This document shows, in pieces, positions 19,659 through 28,639 of a DNA stretch of 55,592 nucleotides. The position numbers and the translations under genes are program-made. The stretch spans positions 1 to 55,592 of the forward strand of contig CANGEU010000009.1 in the NCBI GenBank assembly GCA_947452985.1, given 5' to 3'. The number at the start of each line of letters is the position of its first letter. Positions within the stretch are counted from its first letter, which is position 1. The stretch comes from Micrococcales bacterium. Its GTDB lineage: Bacteria > Actinomycetota > Actinomycetes > Actinomycetales > Microbacteriaceae. A model generated the notes under the pieces. That model was not told the origin of the DNA, searched no databases, and was given only the letters and a program-made list of their open reading frames with translations.

Positions 19659-19928
19659 TTAGCGACGAAGACCTAGACGCTCGATCAACGCACGGTAGCG
19701 GTTGATGTCTACGTTCTGTAGGTAACCAAGCAGACGCTTGCGCTGTCCAACTAGAAGTAGCAGGCCACGACGTGAGTGGTGGTCGTGCTTGTGCTCCTTG
19801 AAGTGCTCGGTTAGGTCTTTGATGCGACGCGAAAGCACAGCTACCTGAACCTCTGGTGAACCGGTGTCACCTGGGTGGGTTGCGTACTCAGCGATGATGC
19901 TCTGCTTTACCTGTGGGTCTAGAGCCAT
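19659..19928 (-). CDS. rpsO: 30S ribosomal protein S15
   Basis: An 89-residue S15, binding 16S rRNA helix 22 and needed early in 30S assembly. The diagnostic stretch [20 protein letters not shown] lies at about 45-64. An AAAGGAGA ribosome site precedes the ATG. In many bacteria S15 represses its own mRNA; a 15-base palindrome about 35 bases upstream may be part of such a leader, but that is not shown. Confidence 0.98.
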   Translation of the reverse strand: MALDPQVKQSIIAEYATHPGDTGSPEVQVAVLSRRIKDLTEHFKEHKHDHHSRRGLLLLVGQRKRLLGYLQNVDINRYRALIERLGLRR

Positions 19929-19961
19929 AGTGGTTCTCCTTTGATTCGCTGCGCGGCGTAA

Positions 19962-19976
19962 GAAACACTGTGTTTC
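19962..19976. promoter_or_regulatory. Perfect palindrome in the rpsO upstream region
   Basis: GAAACAC-T-GTGTTTC, 7-base arms with a single central base, 34 bases upstream of the rpsO ATG. It could be a repressor operator or the base of an mRNA hairpin. No known factor recognised. Confidence 0.4.
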
Positions 19977-20026
19977 AAACTCTCTTTATCCGCGGCCGTT
20001 ACACGGCAACTTCACAAGCCTACCTG

Positions 20027-20533
20027 TTAGTAGTCGATGCTTGCAACCACCGGCTGCTTAGGCTTCTTGCTTGGCAAAAGCGATACGACAAAGAAAAAGA
20101 TGCCAACTGCGATAAATGTCAACACGGCCGGACCGAAAACCGTCAGAAGTACAGACGCGATTTGCATTGCTGCAGCCTCGTCAAGAGTATTTGGGTCAAT
20201 TGAAGCCAAAGGCACAAGGTTATCTACGTTCGATGCAATTCCGTAAACCAAAAGAGCGGTTGGAAGCAGCCACAGGAACAGCCAAAACGCTGAGAATCCG
20301 GCGTCACGGTTGCGGCGCACCGTCATAGTAATTTGAGGAAGGAAAAGGGCAACACTCAAGAGCATCTGAACTGGACCGTTGCTCTCCTGGCGAATAGCGA
20401 TGTCAATTGCTCCACCAATCAGACTCACCAAGAAAACAAAAAGAGTGAACCACCAGTATTCAGGGCGTGTCGCCACTCCACGGAAGTCGGCATATTTCTT
20501 GAAAGCGATTTTGACTGCGTCAAAGAACTGCAT
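20027..20533 (-). CDS. DUF805 family membrane protein
   Basis: A 168-residue protein with four hydrophobic helices (about 27-48, 58-75, 82-102 and 128-155) and the DUF805 opening FFDAVKIAFKKYADFRGVATRPEYWW. Function unknown; DUF805 proteins are widespread inner-membrane proteins. Its ATG overlaps the ribF stop (TAATG), so it is translated from the ribF message. Confidence 0.85.
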   Translation of the reverse strand: MQFFDAVKIAFKKYADFRGVATRPEYWWFTLFVFLVSLIGGAIDIAIRQESNGPVQMLLSVALFLPQITMTVRRNRDAGFSAFWLFLWLLPTALLVYGIASNVDNLVPLASIDPNTLDEAAAMQIASVLLTVFGPAVLTFIAVGIFFFVVSLLPSKKPKQPVVASIDY

Positions 20534-21474
20534 TAGTTTTCCCCTAACTCGAGTGCTACTCGAATCTTCTCAATGTCTCGGTTGATTTCTTCAACCAAAG
20601 CTTCTACTCCGTCAAACTTAGCCGCTGTTCGGATGAACTCGACGTATTCCAGAGTGACTGTTTTGTCGTAAAGATCAAGACCTGCCGGTGCATCGATCAC
20701 GAAGGATTCGACCAGGCGAGGCACTGCCTGGAAGGTTTCGTTGATACCAACTGAGTGGGCAGCTGGATACTTTTGATCATCGGCATAGAGCCAACCCGCG
20801 TAAACGCCATCGAGCGGAAGGAAGCCTTCACATTCACGAGACATGTTCGCCGTTGGGAAGCCAATGGTTCGGCCAATCTTGAGGCCATGCTCAATGACAC
20901 CGGTGTTGATGTGGTTTCTGCCAAGCAATGTGGCCGCGGCCATAACCTTGCCGTGATCGAGTAGTTCGCGAATGCGGGTGGTAGAAACTGCTTCTCCCCC
21001 AACCGTCACCTCTGGAATTACAAAAACCCGAAAGCCCAGCTGCGAACCGAGTTCGCGAAGTGTTTCGACGGTTCCAGAGCCTTTGTGCCCGAATCGGAAG
21101 CCTTCACCGACCACAACTATCTTTGCCTTGAGTGCAGCCAGCAAAATCTCCTCAACGAATTCCTGTGGTGACTTATTCGCCAGAGCTTGGTCGAAGGTCA
21201 GAGTTAAGGTGGCGTCGATACCCTGCTCGGCCAACAGAATTGTTTTCTGGGCTGGGCCGATTAGAGGAAGTTTGCATTCCGCAGGATTCAAAAGTGCGTC
21301 TGGGTGGCGATCGAAGGTCAGTGCCACTGCGGCAAACATGTTTTCTTCAGCCAAATCCACAACTCGGGCAAGCAGAGCCTGGTGGCCGAGATGAACGCCG
21401 TCGAACTTACCGATGGTTACCGCAGAGTTAGCAAAATCGGCAGGAACCTCAGCGGGACTAGACCAACTAAGCAC
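20533..21474 (-). CDS. ribF: Bifunctional riboflavin kinase / FAD synthetase
   Basis: Makes FMN and FAD from riboflavin, 313 residues. The nucleotidyltransferase domain begins with GKFDGVHLGH at 22-31; the C-terminal kinase domain has GRTIGFPTANM near residue 205. ribF commonly sits close to truB and rpsO; here the pst cluster separates it from truB. It overlaps the upstream membrane-protein gene by 8 bases. Confidence 0.96.
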   Translation of the reverse strand: MLSWSSPAEVPADFANSAVTIGKFDGVHLGHQALLARVVDLAEENMFAAVALTFDRHPDALLNPAECKLPLIGPAQKTILLAEQGIDATLTLTFDQALANKSPQEFVEEILLAALKAKIVVVGEGFRFGHKGSGTVETLRELGSQLGFRVFVIPEVTVGGEAVSTTRIRELLDHGKVMAAATLLGRNHINTGVIEHGLKIGRTIGFPTANMSRECEGFLPLDGVYAGWLYADDQKYPAAHSVGINETFQAVPRLVESFVIDAPAGLDLYDKTVTLEYVEFIRTAAKFDGVEALVEEINRDIEKIRVALELGEN

Positions 21475-21853
21475 GCTTCGCCTTACTCAACCACCAGAGA
21501 CCCCAAATTGGCAGTAGCAGCGGGACGCAAGCGTAGCCAGCTCCGTAAAGTGACCAAACAGTCGCGTGGTGGAAATCTGCTGGAAGCACGATAGACAAAG
21601 TGCCCACAACAACGACGCCGACTAGTTCGAAAATTAGAGCGTAGGTTGCCAACTTTGTGTATCCCTTGGCCAGGGAAATAGTTGCCACTATGTAGACCAA
21701 TGCTGAGAGAGCGCTGAGGCTATAAGCAAGCGGTGCGTCGCCAAACTTTGTGGCTAGTTGATAAAGCGAGCGAGCTGTGGCAGCCAGCGCGAAGATTGCG
21801 TAGATCGCTATGAGCAGGCGGCCTGGTCCAGTTGAAGTCTTGTTGGAAGGCAT
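21467..21853 (-). CDS. Small four-helix membrane protein
   Basis: A 128-residue protein with hydrophobic stretches near 12-30, 40-62, 67-88 and 100-122 and a basic tail. Family not recognised. It is expressed ahead of ribF with an 8-base overlap. A TAGTCT box 6 bases before the ATG suggests a leaderless transcript. Confidence 0.75.
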   Translation of the reverse strand: MPSNKTSTGPGRLLIAIYAIFALAATARSLYQLATKFGDAPLAYSLSALSALVYIVATISLAKGYTKLATYALIFELVGVVVVGTLSIVLPADFHHATVWSLYGAGYACVPLLLPIWGLWWLSKAKRA

Positions 21854-21859
21854 ACTTCA

Positions 21860-21865
21860 AGACTA
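21860..21865 (-). promoter_or_regulatory. Leaderless -10 box for the membrane protein ahead of ribF
   Basis: Minus-strand TAGTCT, 6 bases (TGAAGT), ATG. It would drive this gene, ribF and the DUF805 gene as one unit. Confidence 0.55.
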
Positions 21866-21872
21866 CCGAGAA

Positions 21873-22949
21873 CTACTCGCTCTTCTTGGTCACCTTAGGA
21901 ATTGGAAGACCTTCGCGAACCAATCCGACCGCGCTGTAGCGAACGCCTTCAGGGAGCTGACTAATGTTCAGGTAGCCAAGTGCACCTTGGCTGTCGAGGC
22001 GAAGCATGAATGCGGCGGCTGCTCGCTTGAGAAGATTATCTTCGCCGCAGAGGGTCATGGTCAGCGGGAAGATGGCCTGATAAGGAACGGCCGCCTGCTC
22101 ACCCTCGAACATGGGCTTGGGTGCAACTTTAGGGTCAACGGTCATGCTGAGGGTCGAGCCAGAGGATTTGGCTACCAACTGAGTGCCAGCAGCATAGAGG
22201 CTCTCCTCGCTGGGAAGAGCGAAGAGTCTGTCGCCGGTTTCTGGATCCTTCTTGCCTGTGTTCAAACCGATGGTTACAAGCCCGTTGGCTACAACAACCG
22301 AGTTCGGCAGAACCGCCAGTTCACCTGCCGTGAGTTCCGCAGGTACTGTGCCATCAAATAGGTTGAGCCCATTGAACTTACTAACATCAAGCTTTGCTCC
22401 CTGGAAGCCCAAGGCTAATTTCAAGGCCTCAAGTGAGTTTGAATCTGCTTCAGGACGAACCACGATAGCTAGGTCTGGCAAGGTTAGGTCCGGGTTGTCT
22501 TTGGAAATCGCTGGATCGCTCCAGTTAGTAATTTCTCCGTTTAGAACCTTGGCAAGGGTTTTGTAGCCGAGGTTTAGAGAGTCGGTGCCCTCAACGTTGT
22601 AGGCCACGACGCCGGCATCGAAGCCGTAAGGAACCGAGGCAAAGGCCTTACATTCGGTAGCTGGTGAAGCAGAGATTTGGATGTCGGCGGCAGCTAAGTC
22701 GCCGGCATTGGCCATGGTCATAACTGGGAGCGGATCAACGCAGGCTGCGGCCAAAGATTCGGCAAGGGTGTCTACGACCGCCGAGTTGGAGACATCGGCT
22801 GCAACATTGACATTGCCTTCAATACAGGTGTAGCTCTGCTCGGCAAGCTGAGCCAACATTTCAGGAGGCATAGGTGGATCACAGGCAGTTAACAGTGAAG
22901 CGACCAGAGCCATTCCAGTGACGATCTGGACTTTCTTCATTTTCTTCAC
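21873..22949 (-). CDS. PstS-like periplasmic-binding-fold lipoprotein
   Basis: A 358-residue lipoprotein: signal peptide with lipobox LTAC (C23), then a divergent PBP fold. YKTLAKVLNGEITNWSDPAI (about 128-147) is the hinge segment of PstS-type binding proteins. Cys 42, 70, 100 and 301 could form two disulfides. It is the last gene of the pst cluster, behind pstS. It does not keep the clear N-terminal phosphate-binding loop of PstS, so it may bind another ligand or act as a partner of PstS; that is inference. Confidence 0.75.
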   Translation of the reverse strand: MKKMKKVQIVTGMALVASLLTACDPPMPPEMLAQLAEQSYTCIEGNVNVAADVSNSAVVDTLAESLAAACVDPLPVMTMANAGDLAAADIQISASPATECKAFASVPYGFDAGVVAYNVEGTDSLNLGYKTLAKVLNGEITNWSDPAISKDNPDLTLPDLAIVVRPEADSNSLEALKLALGFQGAKLDVSKFNGLNLFDGTVPAELTAGELAVLPNSVVVANGLVTIGLNTGKKDPETGDRLFALPSEESLYAAGTQLVAKSSGSTLSMTVDPKVAPKPMFEGEQAAVPYQAIFPLTMTLCGEDNLLKRAAAAFMLRLDSQGALGYLNISQLPEGVRYSAVGLVREGLPIPKVTKKSE

Positions 22950-22984
22950 GGCGGTACCTCCTGGTTGGAACTATTTAAGTGAGA

Positions 22985-23016
22985 GTTTGGTGGCCTGACG
23001 AATCAGACCACCAAAC
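22985..23016 (-). repeat. Intercistronic hairpin with TTCG loop after pstS
   Basis: A 14-bp stem with one G-U pair and, on the minus strand, a TTCG tetraloop, starting 13 bases after the pstS stop. No T-run follows, so it is more likely an mRNA stabiliser or processing barrier than a full terminator. It would raise pstS transcript relative to the downstream gene. Confidence 0.6.
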
Positions 23017-23028
23017 CCCCAATTACTA

Positions 23029-24123
23029 CTACTGGGCGATGCGTGCTGCCTGAGCTAGAGCCTTGGTCTTAAGGCTGCCGGTTAGGGCAACATAACCTAG
23101 GCGAGAAGCCTGTGCTGGCATGCAGGTGTTGATTACGAACTTGAAGAAGTCTTCAACCGCAACATCCGCAGCTTCGGTCGAGGCGTTGTCGCCAATTCCG
23201 TAGGTAAGGATGGTTAGTTGGTAAGCGTTCTTCACGCTCTTGGTGAAGTCGATGACTCCAGCCTGAGTTCCACCAAGAGCAGCTGAAAGTGCTGCGGTTG
23301 CGGTTCCCTGAACGCGGTCTGAGCCCGAGTTGTCGGTGGTCTGTGCGTTTAGGAACAGTGCACCAGCCGAAGCCGATGGAGCTACGAACTCGCCGTGCTT
23401 GTTCTTCAGCGAAACCAACGAAACGTTCGCAGTCTTTGCGTCTGAAAGGTCGAAGTAACCGAAAGCACCCTTGTTAGCGCTGCTCTCAACTGCGTCTGCT
23501 AGTAGAGCCGAGGTGGCCTTACCAACCGAACCGGTAGCAAGTGCTCCGGCAGCAGTGGTGATGGTCTGGTTCTTGGTCCAGCCAGCGGTGGTTACGTTCT
23601 GGCGTAGGAACTCGCTTAGGTTTTCGTTGGTTCCAGAAGTTCCCGAACGGTAGAACACCTTGATCGCTAGGTTAGGCAAGGTCTTGCCAGGGTTTAGCTT
23701 CTTGATTGCGGTTGCGTTCCACTTGGTAACGGTGCCCTTTAGGATTCCCGAAACGGTGGCTGCATCAAGCTTTAGACCAGCAGGAATCTTGCTCGCCTTG
23801 TTGTAAGCGAAAACAATTGGACCACCGAATAGTGGAACCATGTTGTAACCGGTTGGCTCGGTGCCTGCGGTGTAAAGACCGTCAGAAACAGCGAATGGGT
23901 AAGAAGCCTGGTTGGTGCGGAAGTTGGTACGACCAGTTCCCGATCCAGTTGAAGTGTAGGTAACGCTGTGGGTGTCGTAAAGCGACGCACACTTGTAGAT
24001 ACCGTTGTAAGCGAAAGACGAGCCCGAACCGGCAATTGCGGTTGCGTTAGCAGCTGCAGCAGGCACAACTAGGGCTACGGTGGCAGCAATACCAAGAATG
24101 GTTTTTGCTAGCTTCTTGTTCAT
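23029..24123 (-). CDS. pstS: Phosphate ABC transporter substrate-binding protein
   Basis: A 364-residue binding protein. Residues 1-28 are an ordinary signal peptide ending in AAANA with no lipobox cysteine. GSGSSFAYNGIY (about 32-43) and TGSGTGRTNF match the phosphate-binding loops of PstS. The only cysteines, C45 and C334, could tie the ends together. The gene has AAGGAG ahead of its ATG and its own upstream region, and follows pstB. Lack of an anchor is odd for a Gram-positive. Confidence 0.88.
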   Translation of the reverse strand: MNKKLAKTILGIAATVALVVPAAAANATAIAGSGSSFAYNGIYKCASLYDTHSVTYTSTGSGTGRTNFRTNQASYPFAVSDGLYTAGTEPTGYNMVPLFGGPIVFAYNKASKIPAGLKLDAATVSGILKGTVTKWNATAIKKLNPGKTLPNLAIKVFYRSGTSGTNENLSEFLRQNVTTAGWTKNQTITTAAGALATGSVGKATSALLADAVESSANKGAFGYFDLSDAKTANVSLVSLKNKHGEFVAPSASAGALFLNAQTTDNSGSDRVQGTATAALSAALGGTQAGVIDFTKSVKNAYQLTILTYGIGDNASTEAADVAVEDFFKFVINTCMPAQASRLGYVALTGSLKTKALAQAARIAQ

Positions 24124-24223
24124 TGTTCTCCTTGAATTATTGAACTTGTCTGGTTGACGCTTTTAGTTTCTAAGACCTTTGGAAACGAATAGATATGTTT
24201 GGGTTACTGTCGCTCCAAGTTTT

Positions 24224-24230
24224 GGTGAAC
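24224..24230 (-). promoter_or_regulatory. Possible PhoP half-site upstream of pstS
   Basis: Minus-strand GTTCACC resembles one unit of the actinobacterial PHO box. A weaker similar unit (GTAACCC) lies 22 bases further downstream, a multiple of the 11-base repeat spacing. The pstB-pstS gap of 113 bases could hold a separate pstS promoter (-10 like TATCTA). Weak evidence. Confidence 0.3.
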
Positions 24231-24236
24231 AGTGGA

Positions 24237-25022
24237 TTAACCGAAGTGGCCGTTTACGTAGTCGTTAGTGCGCTCGTCGATCGGCTGACCAAAAACCTGT
24301 TCGGTTGAACCGAACTCAACCACTCCACCCGGGGTGTTTTCGTCGGCTAGGAAGAATGCGGTCTCGTGCGAAACGCGCTGAGCCTGCTGCATGTTGTGGG
24401 TCACGATAACAATGGTCATCGACTCTGAAAGCTCTTCAATGGTGGCTTCAATTCGACGAGTTGAACCTGGGTCAAGTGCCGAACATGGCTCGTCCATTAG
24501 AAGAACCTTTGGGTTCATGGCTAGGGAACGTGCAATACACAGACGCTGCTGCTGACCACCGGAAAGTGCGGTGGCTGGCTCGCCAAGGCGATCCTTAACT
24601 TCGTTCCAGATAGAAGCGCGCTTCAATGAGGTTTCGAGAAGTTCGTCCTTGTTGTCTACACGCAAGCCAGAAAGCTTTAGGCCAGAGAGAACGTTGTCGC
24701 GGATCGACATGGTTGGGAATGGGTTTGGCTTCTGGAATACCATGCCGATTTCCATGCGAACGTCGACCGGGTTGACCGATGGGTCGTAGATGTCTTTTCC
24801 GTCAAGCAGGATCGAACCGGCTAAACCCGCAGAAGGAATTAGTTCGTGCATGCGGTTGAGGGTGCGAAGGAAGGTCGACTTGCCACAGCCAGATGGGCCG
24901 ATAAGCGCGGTAACTCGGTTAGCGCGGAAGGTTAGGTTTACGTCCTTGAGAACCTGACGCTCGCCAAACCAGACACTGACGTCTTCCGAGCGAAGTTCTG
25001 CTGCAACCGGGGAAATGGTCAT
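24237..25022 (-). CDS. pstB: Phosphate ABC transporter ATP-binding protein
   Basis: A 261-residue ATPase: Walker [10 protein letters not shown] at 42-50, PstB-type Q-loop segment [15 protein letters not shown], signature LSGGQQQR and Walker [16 protein letters not shown]. The ATG at 25022 overlaps the pstA stop by 4 bases (ATGA) and begins MTISPVAAE; an in-frame upstream reading would run about 30 residues into pstA and is not supported. Confidence 0.97.
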   Translation of the reverse strand: MTISPVAAELRSEDVSVWFGERQVLKDVNLTFRANRVTALIGPSGCGKSTFLRTLNRMHELIPSAGLAGSILLDGKDIYDPSVNPVDVRMEIGMVFQKPNPFPTMSIRDNVLSGLKLSGLRVDNKDELLETSLKRASIWNEVKDRLGEPATALSGGQQQRLCIARSLAMNPKVLLMDEPCSALDPGSTRRIEATIEELSESMTIVIVTHNMQQAQRVSHETAFFLADENTPGGVVEFGSTEQVFGQPIDERTNDYVNGHFG

Positions 25023-25945
25023 TTCTTTGCCTTCTTTTTCTTTTTGTCGGCGGTAAGTAGTCGGGCGGTGATGAATAGAATTCCAACCAAAATCAACAAG
25101 ACCAGCGAAGCACCCCATGCTCGAGTGATCGAGGACGCGTAACCGGCACTGATGAAGCCGTAAATGTAGGTTGGCAGGGTCGCGACTCCGCCGTCGAACG
25201 GGTTCAGGTTCGTTCCGTTGTTTGCTTGGATGGTGAGAATTAGCGGTGCGGTCTCACCGACCACACGAGCTAGACCTAGAAGAAGCGCGGTGATGATTCC
25301 AGACTTGGCTGCAGGCAGAATCACCTGGAAGAAGGCGCGATAGTTTGGAGCGCCGAGACCGAGAGCTGCTAGGCGCAGGTCGGCTGGCACCAGACGCAGC
25401 GCTTCTTCGGCAACACGAGCTACGGTTGGCAGCATCAGTGGGAACAACGCCAAGGCTCCGAAGATACCGCTCTTCTGCGCTCCGAGGAAGGAGATAATCG
25501 AGAGCACGAAAAGACCGGAAACAACTGAAGGCAAACCAGCCAGAGCCTGCGTAATCGAACGCACCAGGTTGCGAAGCTTCGACTGCGACTGGGTTAGGTA
25601 AACGGCAATTGCCAAACCTAGTGGAAGGGCAACCATGGTGGCCAAGAGAACCAGCCACAGGGTTCCTAGGATGGCGTGACCCACACCTCCGTAATCCAAC
25701 GACGTCGTGGTCGAGATGTAACGGTTGTTTTGGTAGAGGAACTGCGGCGACATAGCCCCGGCGCCGGCCGAAACAACCGACCAAAGCACCGAGAGCAAAA
25801 GGCCAAAGACAACTGCTGCCAGAAGAAAGGCGAGCGTGATCAATGTGGCATCGGCAAAACCGCGCCCACCTGTAAACGAGGCCAGCTTCGAGCTCTTATT
25901 CCACGGCTGCTTAGCCGGGCGTGGATCTGCCACTACTTTCTCCAT
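25019..25945 (-). CDS. pstA: Phosphate ABC transporter permease PstA
   Basis: A 308-residue membrane protein with a basic cytoplasmic start, six hydrophobic helices and the EAA loop ([21 protein letters not shown]) that docks on PstB. It overlaps pstC by 13 bases and pstB by 4, giving a pstC-pstA-pstB translational unit. The tail is a lysine run. Confidence 0.95.
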   Translation of the reverse strand: MEKVVADPRPAKQPWNKSSKLASFTGGRGFADATLITLAFLLAAVVFGLLLSVLWSVVSAGAGAMSPQFLYQNNRYISTTTSLDYGGVGHAILGTLWLVLLATMVALPLGLAIAVYLTQSQSKLRNLVRSITQALAGLPSVVSGLFVLSIISFLGAQKSGIFGALALFPLMLPTVARVAEEALRLVPADLRLAALGLGAPNYRAFFQVILPAAKSGIITALLLGLARVVGETAPLILTIQANNGTNLNPFDGGVATLPTYIYGFISAGYASSITRAWGASLVLLILVGILFITARLLTADKKKKKAKK

Positions 25946-26904
25946 GGCTGCGCCCTATTCACGATGATGTTGGCAATTAGGTTGATGACCAGAGTGGTGA
26001 TGAAGATGACCAGACCAGCAGCCATTAGCCCGTGGAACTCGGCTTCGGTTGCTTCACCGAATCGCGACAAAATCCAGGATGCGATTGCGCCACCGCGAGG
26101 TTCCAAGATTTGGAAGAAGTTGATTTTCATTGAAAGCTGAAGAACGTAGTAAATGGCTACCGTTTCACCAATGGCGCGACCAAGGCCTAGTAGAACGCCA
26201 CCGGTAATACCACCTGAAGCGGTTGGAAGGATTACGCGGCGGAACACGGTCCAGCGGGTTGCACCGAGCGCGAGTGCGCCATTGATTAGCTCGCGGTCGA
26301 ACTGACTGAAGATTTCGCGAGTGACCGAAGTGATGATTGGAACAATCATGACCGCGACAATCCAGCCGGCAATGAATGGTGAGCTATTCAGAGAAGTAGT
26401 TCCCTTGTCGGTTGCGAACAGCGGAATCCAACCGAGGTTTTTGTGAAGAAAATCGGCCCAACCTTGAGCGATTGGTGTGAACACCAAAACACCCCAGAGA
26501 CCAATGATTACCGATGGCAGCGCTGCCAATAGGTCGATCAGGTTAGTTGCAAGTTTTGCTGGGCTTTTCGGCAGAATGAACACGATTAGATAGGCGGTGG
26601 CAATGGCCATTGGAGTTGCCAACAGCACCCCGAGAAGAGCAATCAGGACCGAACCGTAAAGCATCGGGCCGATTTGCATCACGGCTTTTTCAGGGGTTAC
26701 TTCCCAGGTTGAGCCGTAAACGAAGGCAAGGCCCTGGTCTTTCAGCGCAGGAAATGCCTGAGCAATTAAGAACACCAAAATCAGGGCGACCAGAATGAAA
26801 GCAAAATAGGAGGCGGCTGAGGTTATGCCAAAGAATAGGCGGTCACCGCGATTTAGAACACCGGTGCCAAGTTTTCTGCGAACAGCTTCTTTGGGCATAC
26901 TCAA
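25933..26904 (-). CDS. pstC: Phosphate ABC transporter permease PstC
   Basis: A 323-residue permease with six membrane helices and the EAA-like segment REIFSQFDRELINGALALGATRW. It leads the pst cluster. The first possible start is TTG at 26904; an ATG two codons later (26898) is an equally good choice and would give 321 residues. No strong ribosome site is seen for either. Gene order C-A-B-S differs from the common S-C-A-B. Confidence 0.94.
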   Translation of the reverse strand: MSMPKEAVRRKLGTGVLNRGDRLFFGITSAASYFAFILVALILVFLIAQAFPALKDQGLAFVYGSTWEVTPEKAVMQIGPMLYGSVLIALLGVLLATPMAIATAYLIVFILPKSPAKLATNLIDLLAALPSVIIGLWGVLVFTPIAQGWADFLHKNLGWIPLFATDKGTTSLNSSPFIAGWIVAVMIVPIITSVTREIFSQFDRELINGALALGATRWTVFRRVILPTASGGITGGVLLGLGRAIGETVAIYYVLQLSMKINFFQILEPRGGAIASWILSRFGEATEAEFHGLMAAGLVIFITTLVINLIANIIVNRAQPWRK

Positions 26905-26963
26905 ATGCTCACGAAAGCGCCTTAATCATTTATGGCTACAAGGTTAACGCCAGTGAAATTCTT

Positions 26964-27326
26964 TTAGTTTCCGAACCAGATTTGCCACATGCGGAGCAAC
27001 ATAATCGCGACCGTCAAGTTAGCTGCTCCAAGGATCATGGTTGAGTATTTACTGCGCTCGGCGAGCGACCACAGCCCGGCACCAACCGCAACGATTAGCG
27101 CGGTGATTAGATACCCGTAGAACTCGATGACGTCGCCCTTGGCTGAATTTCCTGAAGCCAGAACCCCGATGGTGATGAATGCCTGAATAATGAGACCAAG
27201 TGCCGTGAGAGCCAGTGGGGTTAGGCTCACCAAGGATGGAAGCCTTCCGATTAAACCGAGGACGAGCGCCAGCAAACCACCGACCACGGCAATTACTTCG
27301 GCACCCTGATAGAACCAATCAATCAT
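26964..27326 (-). CDS. Small membrane protein downstream of truB
   Basis: A 120-residue protein with four hydrophobic segments (about 8-27, 33-55, 68-88 and 97-115). Family not recognised. AGGTGG serves as ribosome site and the start lies inside the last 8 bases of truB, so it is translated from the truB message. Confidence 0.75.
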   Translation of the reverse strand: MIDWFYQGAEVIAVVGGLLALVLGLIGRLPSLVSLTPLALTALGLIIQAFITIGVLASGNSAKGDVIEFYGYLITALIVAVGAGLWSLAERSKYSTMILGAANLTVAIMLLRMWQIWFGN

Positions 27327-28194
27327 TGAAAACCACCTGAGATTTCAACTGCTTACCAGCTGGGGTCAAGATGGCGATAAGTTGGTCGCCGTGAATGGCT
27401 GATATGTCGCCCGAAAGTTCCTGTTCGTTGGCAATTCGCTTGCCGTGCCGAAGGTCGATGACCTGTTGCTCGGAGAGTTCTAGAGTGGTGAAAACGCGTG
27501 CCGCATCGACTGCGGAAATCACATTGAGTTCGTCGCCAACTTCAGGCAGCTTGGCTGCCTGGTCGATTGTGTAACCCCCAACGCGAGTGCGGCGAAGAGC
27601 GGTTAGGTGTCCGCCAATTCCTAGCTTGTTCCCCAGGTCACGAGCCAAAGCGCGTATGTAGGTTCCAGACGAGCAATCGATGATCACGTCGAGGTCGATG
27701 AAACCATCGACGGTCCTTGGTTCACCAATAACCTCAAATCGCGACACGGTGACCGGACGAGACTTGAGCTTAACCTCATCTCCCCCGCGAACTTTGGCGT
27801 AGGCGCGTACGCCGTCAACCTTGATTGCAGAAACCGAGGACGGCACTTGTTCGATATTGCCGGTTAGTTCCGCGATTCCGTCCAAGATTTGTTCCTTAGA
27901 GACCTTGGCAACCGCTTCAGCCGAAGCCTTCTCCAAAAACTCGCTCTCGCGGTCGTCGGTGATGGTGGAAGCACCGAGACGAATTGTGGCCTCGTAGGTT
28001 TTATCGGCACCAACAATGAAGGTCAGGAGTTTCGTAGCTGACTCAACACCCAAAACCAGGAGTCCGGTAGCCATCGGGTCTAAAGTTCCTGCGTGCCCAA
28101 CCCTGCGGGTGTTAGCCACGCGACGAATTCTGGCAACCACGTCGTGGCTAGTCCAGCCTTGCGGCTTATCAACCAGCACCAAACCGGCTTGCAA
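27319..28194 (-). CDS. truB: tRNA pseudouridine(55) synthase
   Basis: Forms pseudouridine 55 in the T-loop of tRNAs. The 291-residue protein has LVLVDKPQGWTSHDVV at the N-terminus and the catalytic aspartate D39 in GHAGTLDPMATG. The start is TTG at 28194, one base from the rbfA stop. It sits at the end of the nusA-infB-rbfA translation block. Confidence 0.96.
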   Translation of the reverse strand: MQAGLVLVDKPQGWTSHDVVARIRRVANTRRVGHAGTLDPMATGLLVLGVESATKLLTFIVGADKTYEATIRLGASTITDDRESEFLEKASAEAVAKVSKEQILDGIAELTGNIEQVPSSVSAIKVDGVRAYAKVRGGDEVKLKSRPVTVSRFEVIGEPRTVDGFIDLDVIIDCSSGTYIRALARDLGNKLGIGGHLTALRRTRVGGYTIDQAAKLPEVGDELNVISAVDAARVFTTLELSEQQVIDLRHGKRIANEQELSGDISAIHGDQLIAILTPAGKQLKSQVVFND

Positions 28195-28195
28195 G

Positions 28196-28630
28196 TTAGT
28201 TCTCGTCGTCTACGTGAGGTTCCTTATAAGGGTTTTCCTCGCCGGCAAACTTAGCTTCCTTGGCAATCGCCTGAACTTCGGCATCGCGAGCCTTGGCCTC
28301 GGCCAAAAGGTCGTTCAGGTGGGCTGCGATCTCAGGAACTTCATCCCGAATGAACTCGATAGTTGGGGTTAGGCGAATCGAAAGACCACGACCAACCTCA
28401 CGACGAATTAGTCCGCGATTCTTCTCGATAATTTCAGCCGACTGCTTCTTCTCTTCAGGCGTTCCATAAACGGTGAAGTAAATGGAAGCGTTCTGAAGGT
28501 CAGGAGTAACTCGAACGTCGGTGATGGTGACGAAGCCTAGATCCGGGTCCTTAACGGCCCGCTCTAGTGCTTCGGCAACCAAAACTTTAATACGTTCGGC
28601 TAGCTTGCGTGCTCGCGCAACATCAACCAT
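28196..28630 (-). CDS. rbfA: 30S ribosome-binding factor
   Basis: Late 30S maturation factor with a KH-like fold, 144 residues. Typical segments are ARKLAERIKVLVAEALER at the start and VRVTPDLQNASIYFTVYG in the middle. The acidic C-terminal tail (about 125-144) is low in complexity. It follows infB after 9 bases, the standard order. Confidence 0.95.
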   Translation of the reverse strand: MVDVARARKLAERIKVLVAEALERAVKDPDLGFVTITDVRVTPDLQNASIYFTVYGTPEEKKQSAEIIEKNRGLIRREVGRGLSIRLTPTIEFIRDEVPEIAAHLNDLLAEAKARDAEVQAIAKEAKFAGEENPYKEPHVDDEN

Positions 28631-28639
28631 TTGTTAGTC

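Noticed and set aside
21810-22361. 183-residue frame antisense to the PstS-like lipoprotein gene
   Set aside because: No start signal or domain; the minus-strand lipoprotein has a signal peptide and lipobox.
25023-25118. In-frame upstream extension of pstB
   Set aside because: It would lie entirely inside pstA; the ATG at 25022 gives the normal 4-base overlap and family N-terminus.
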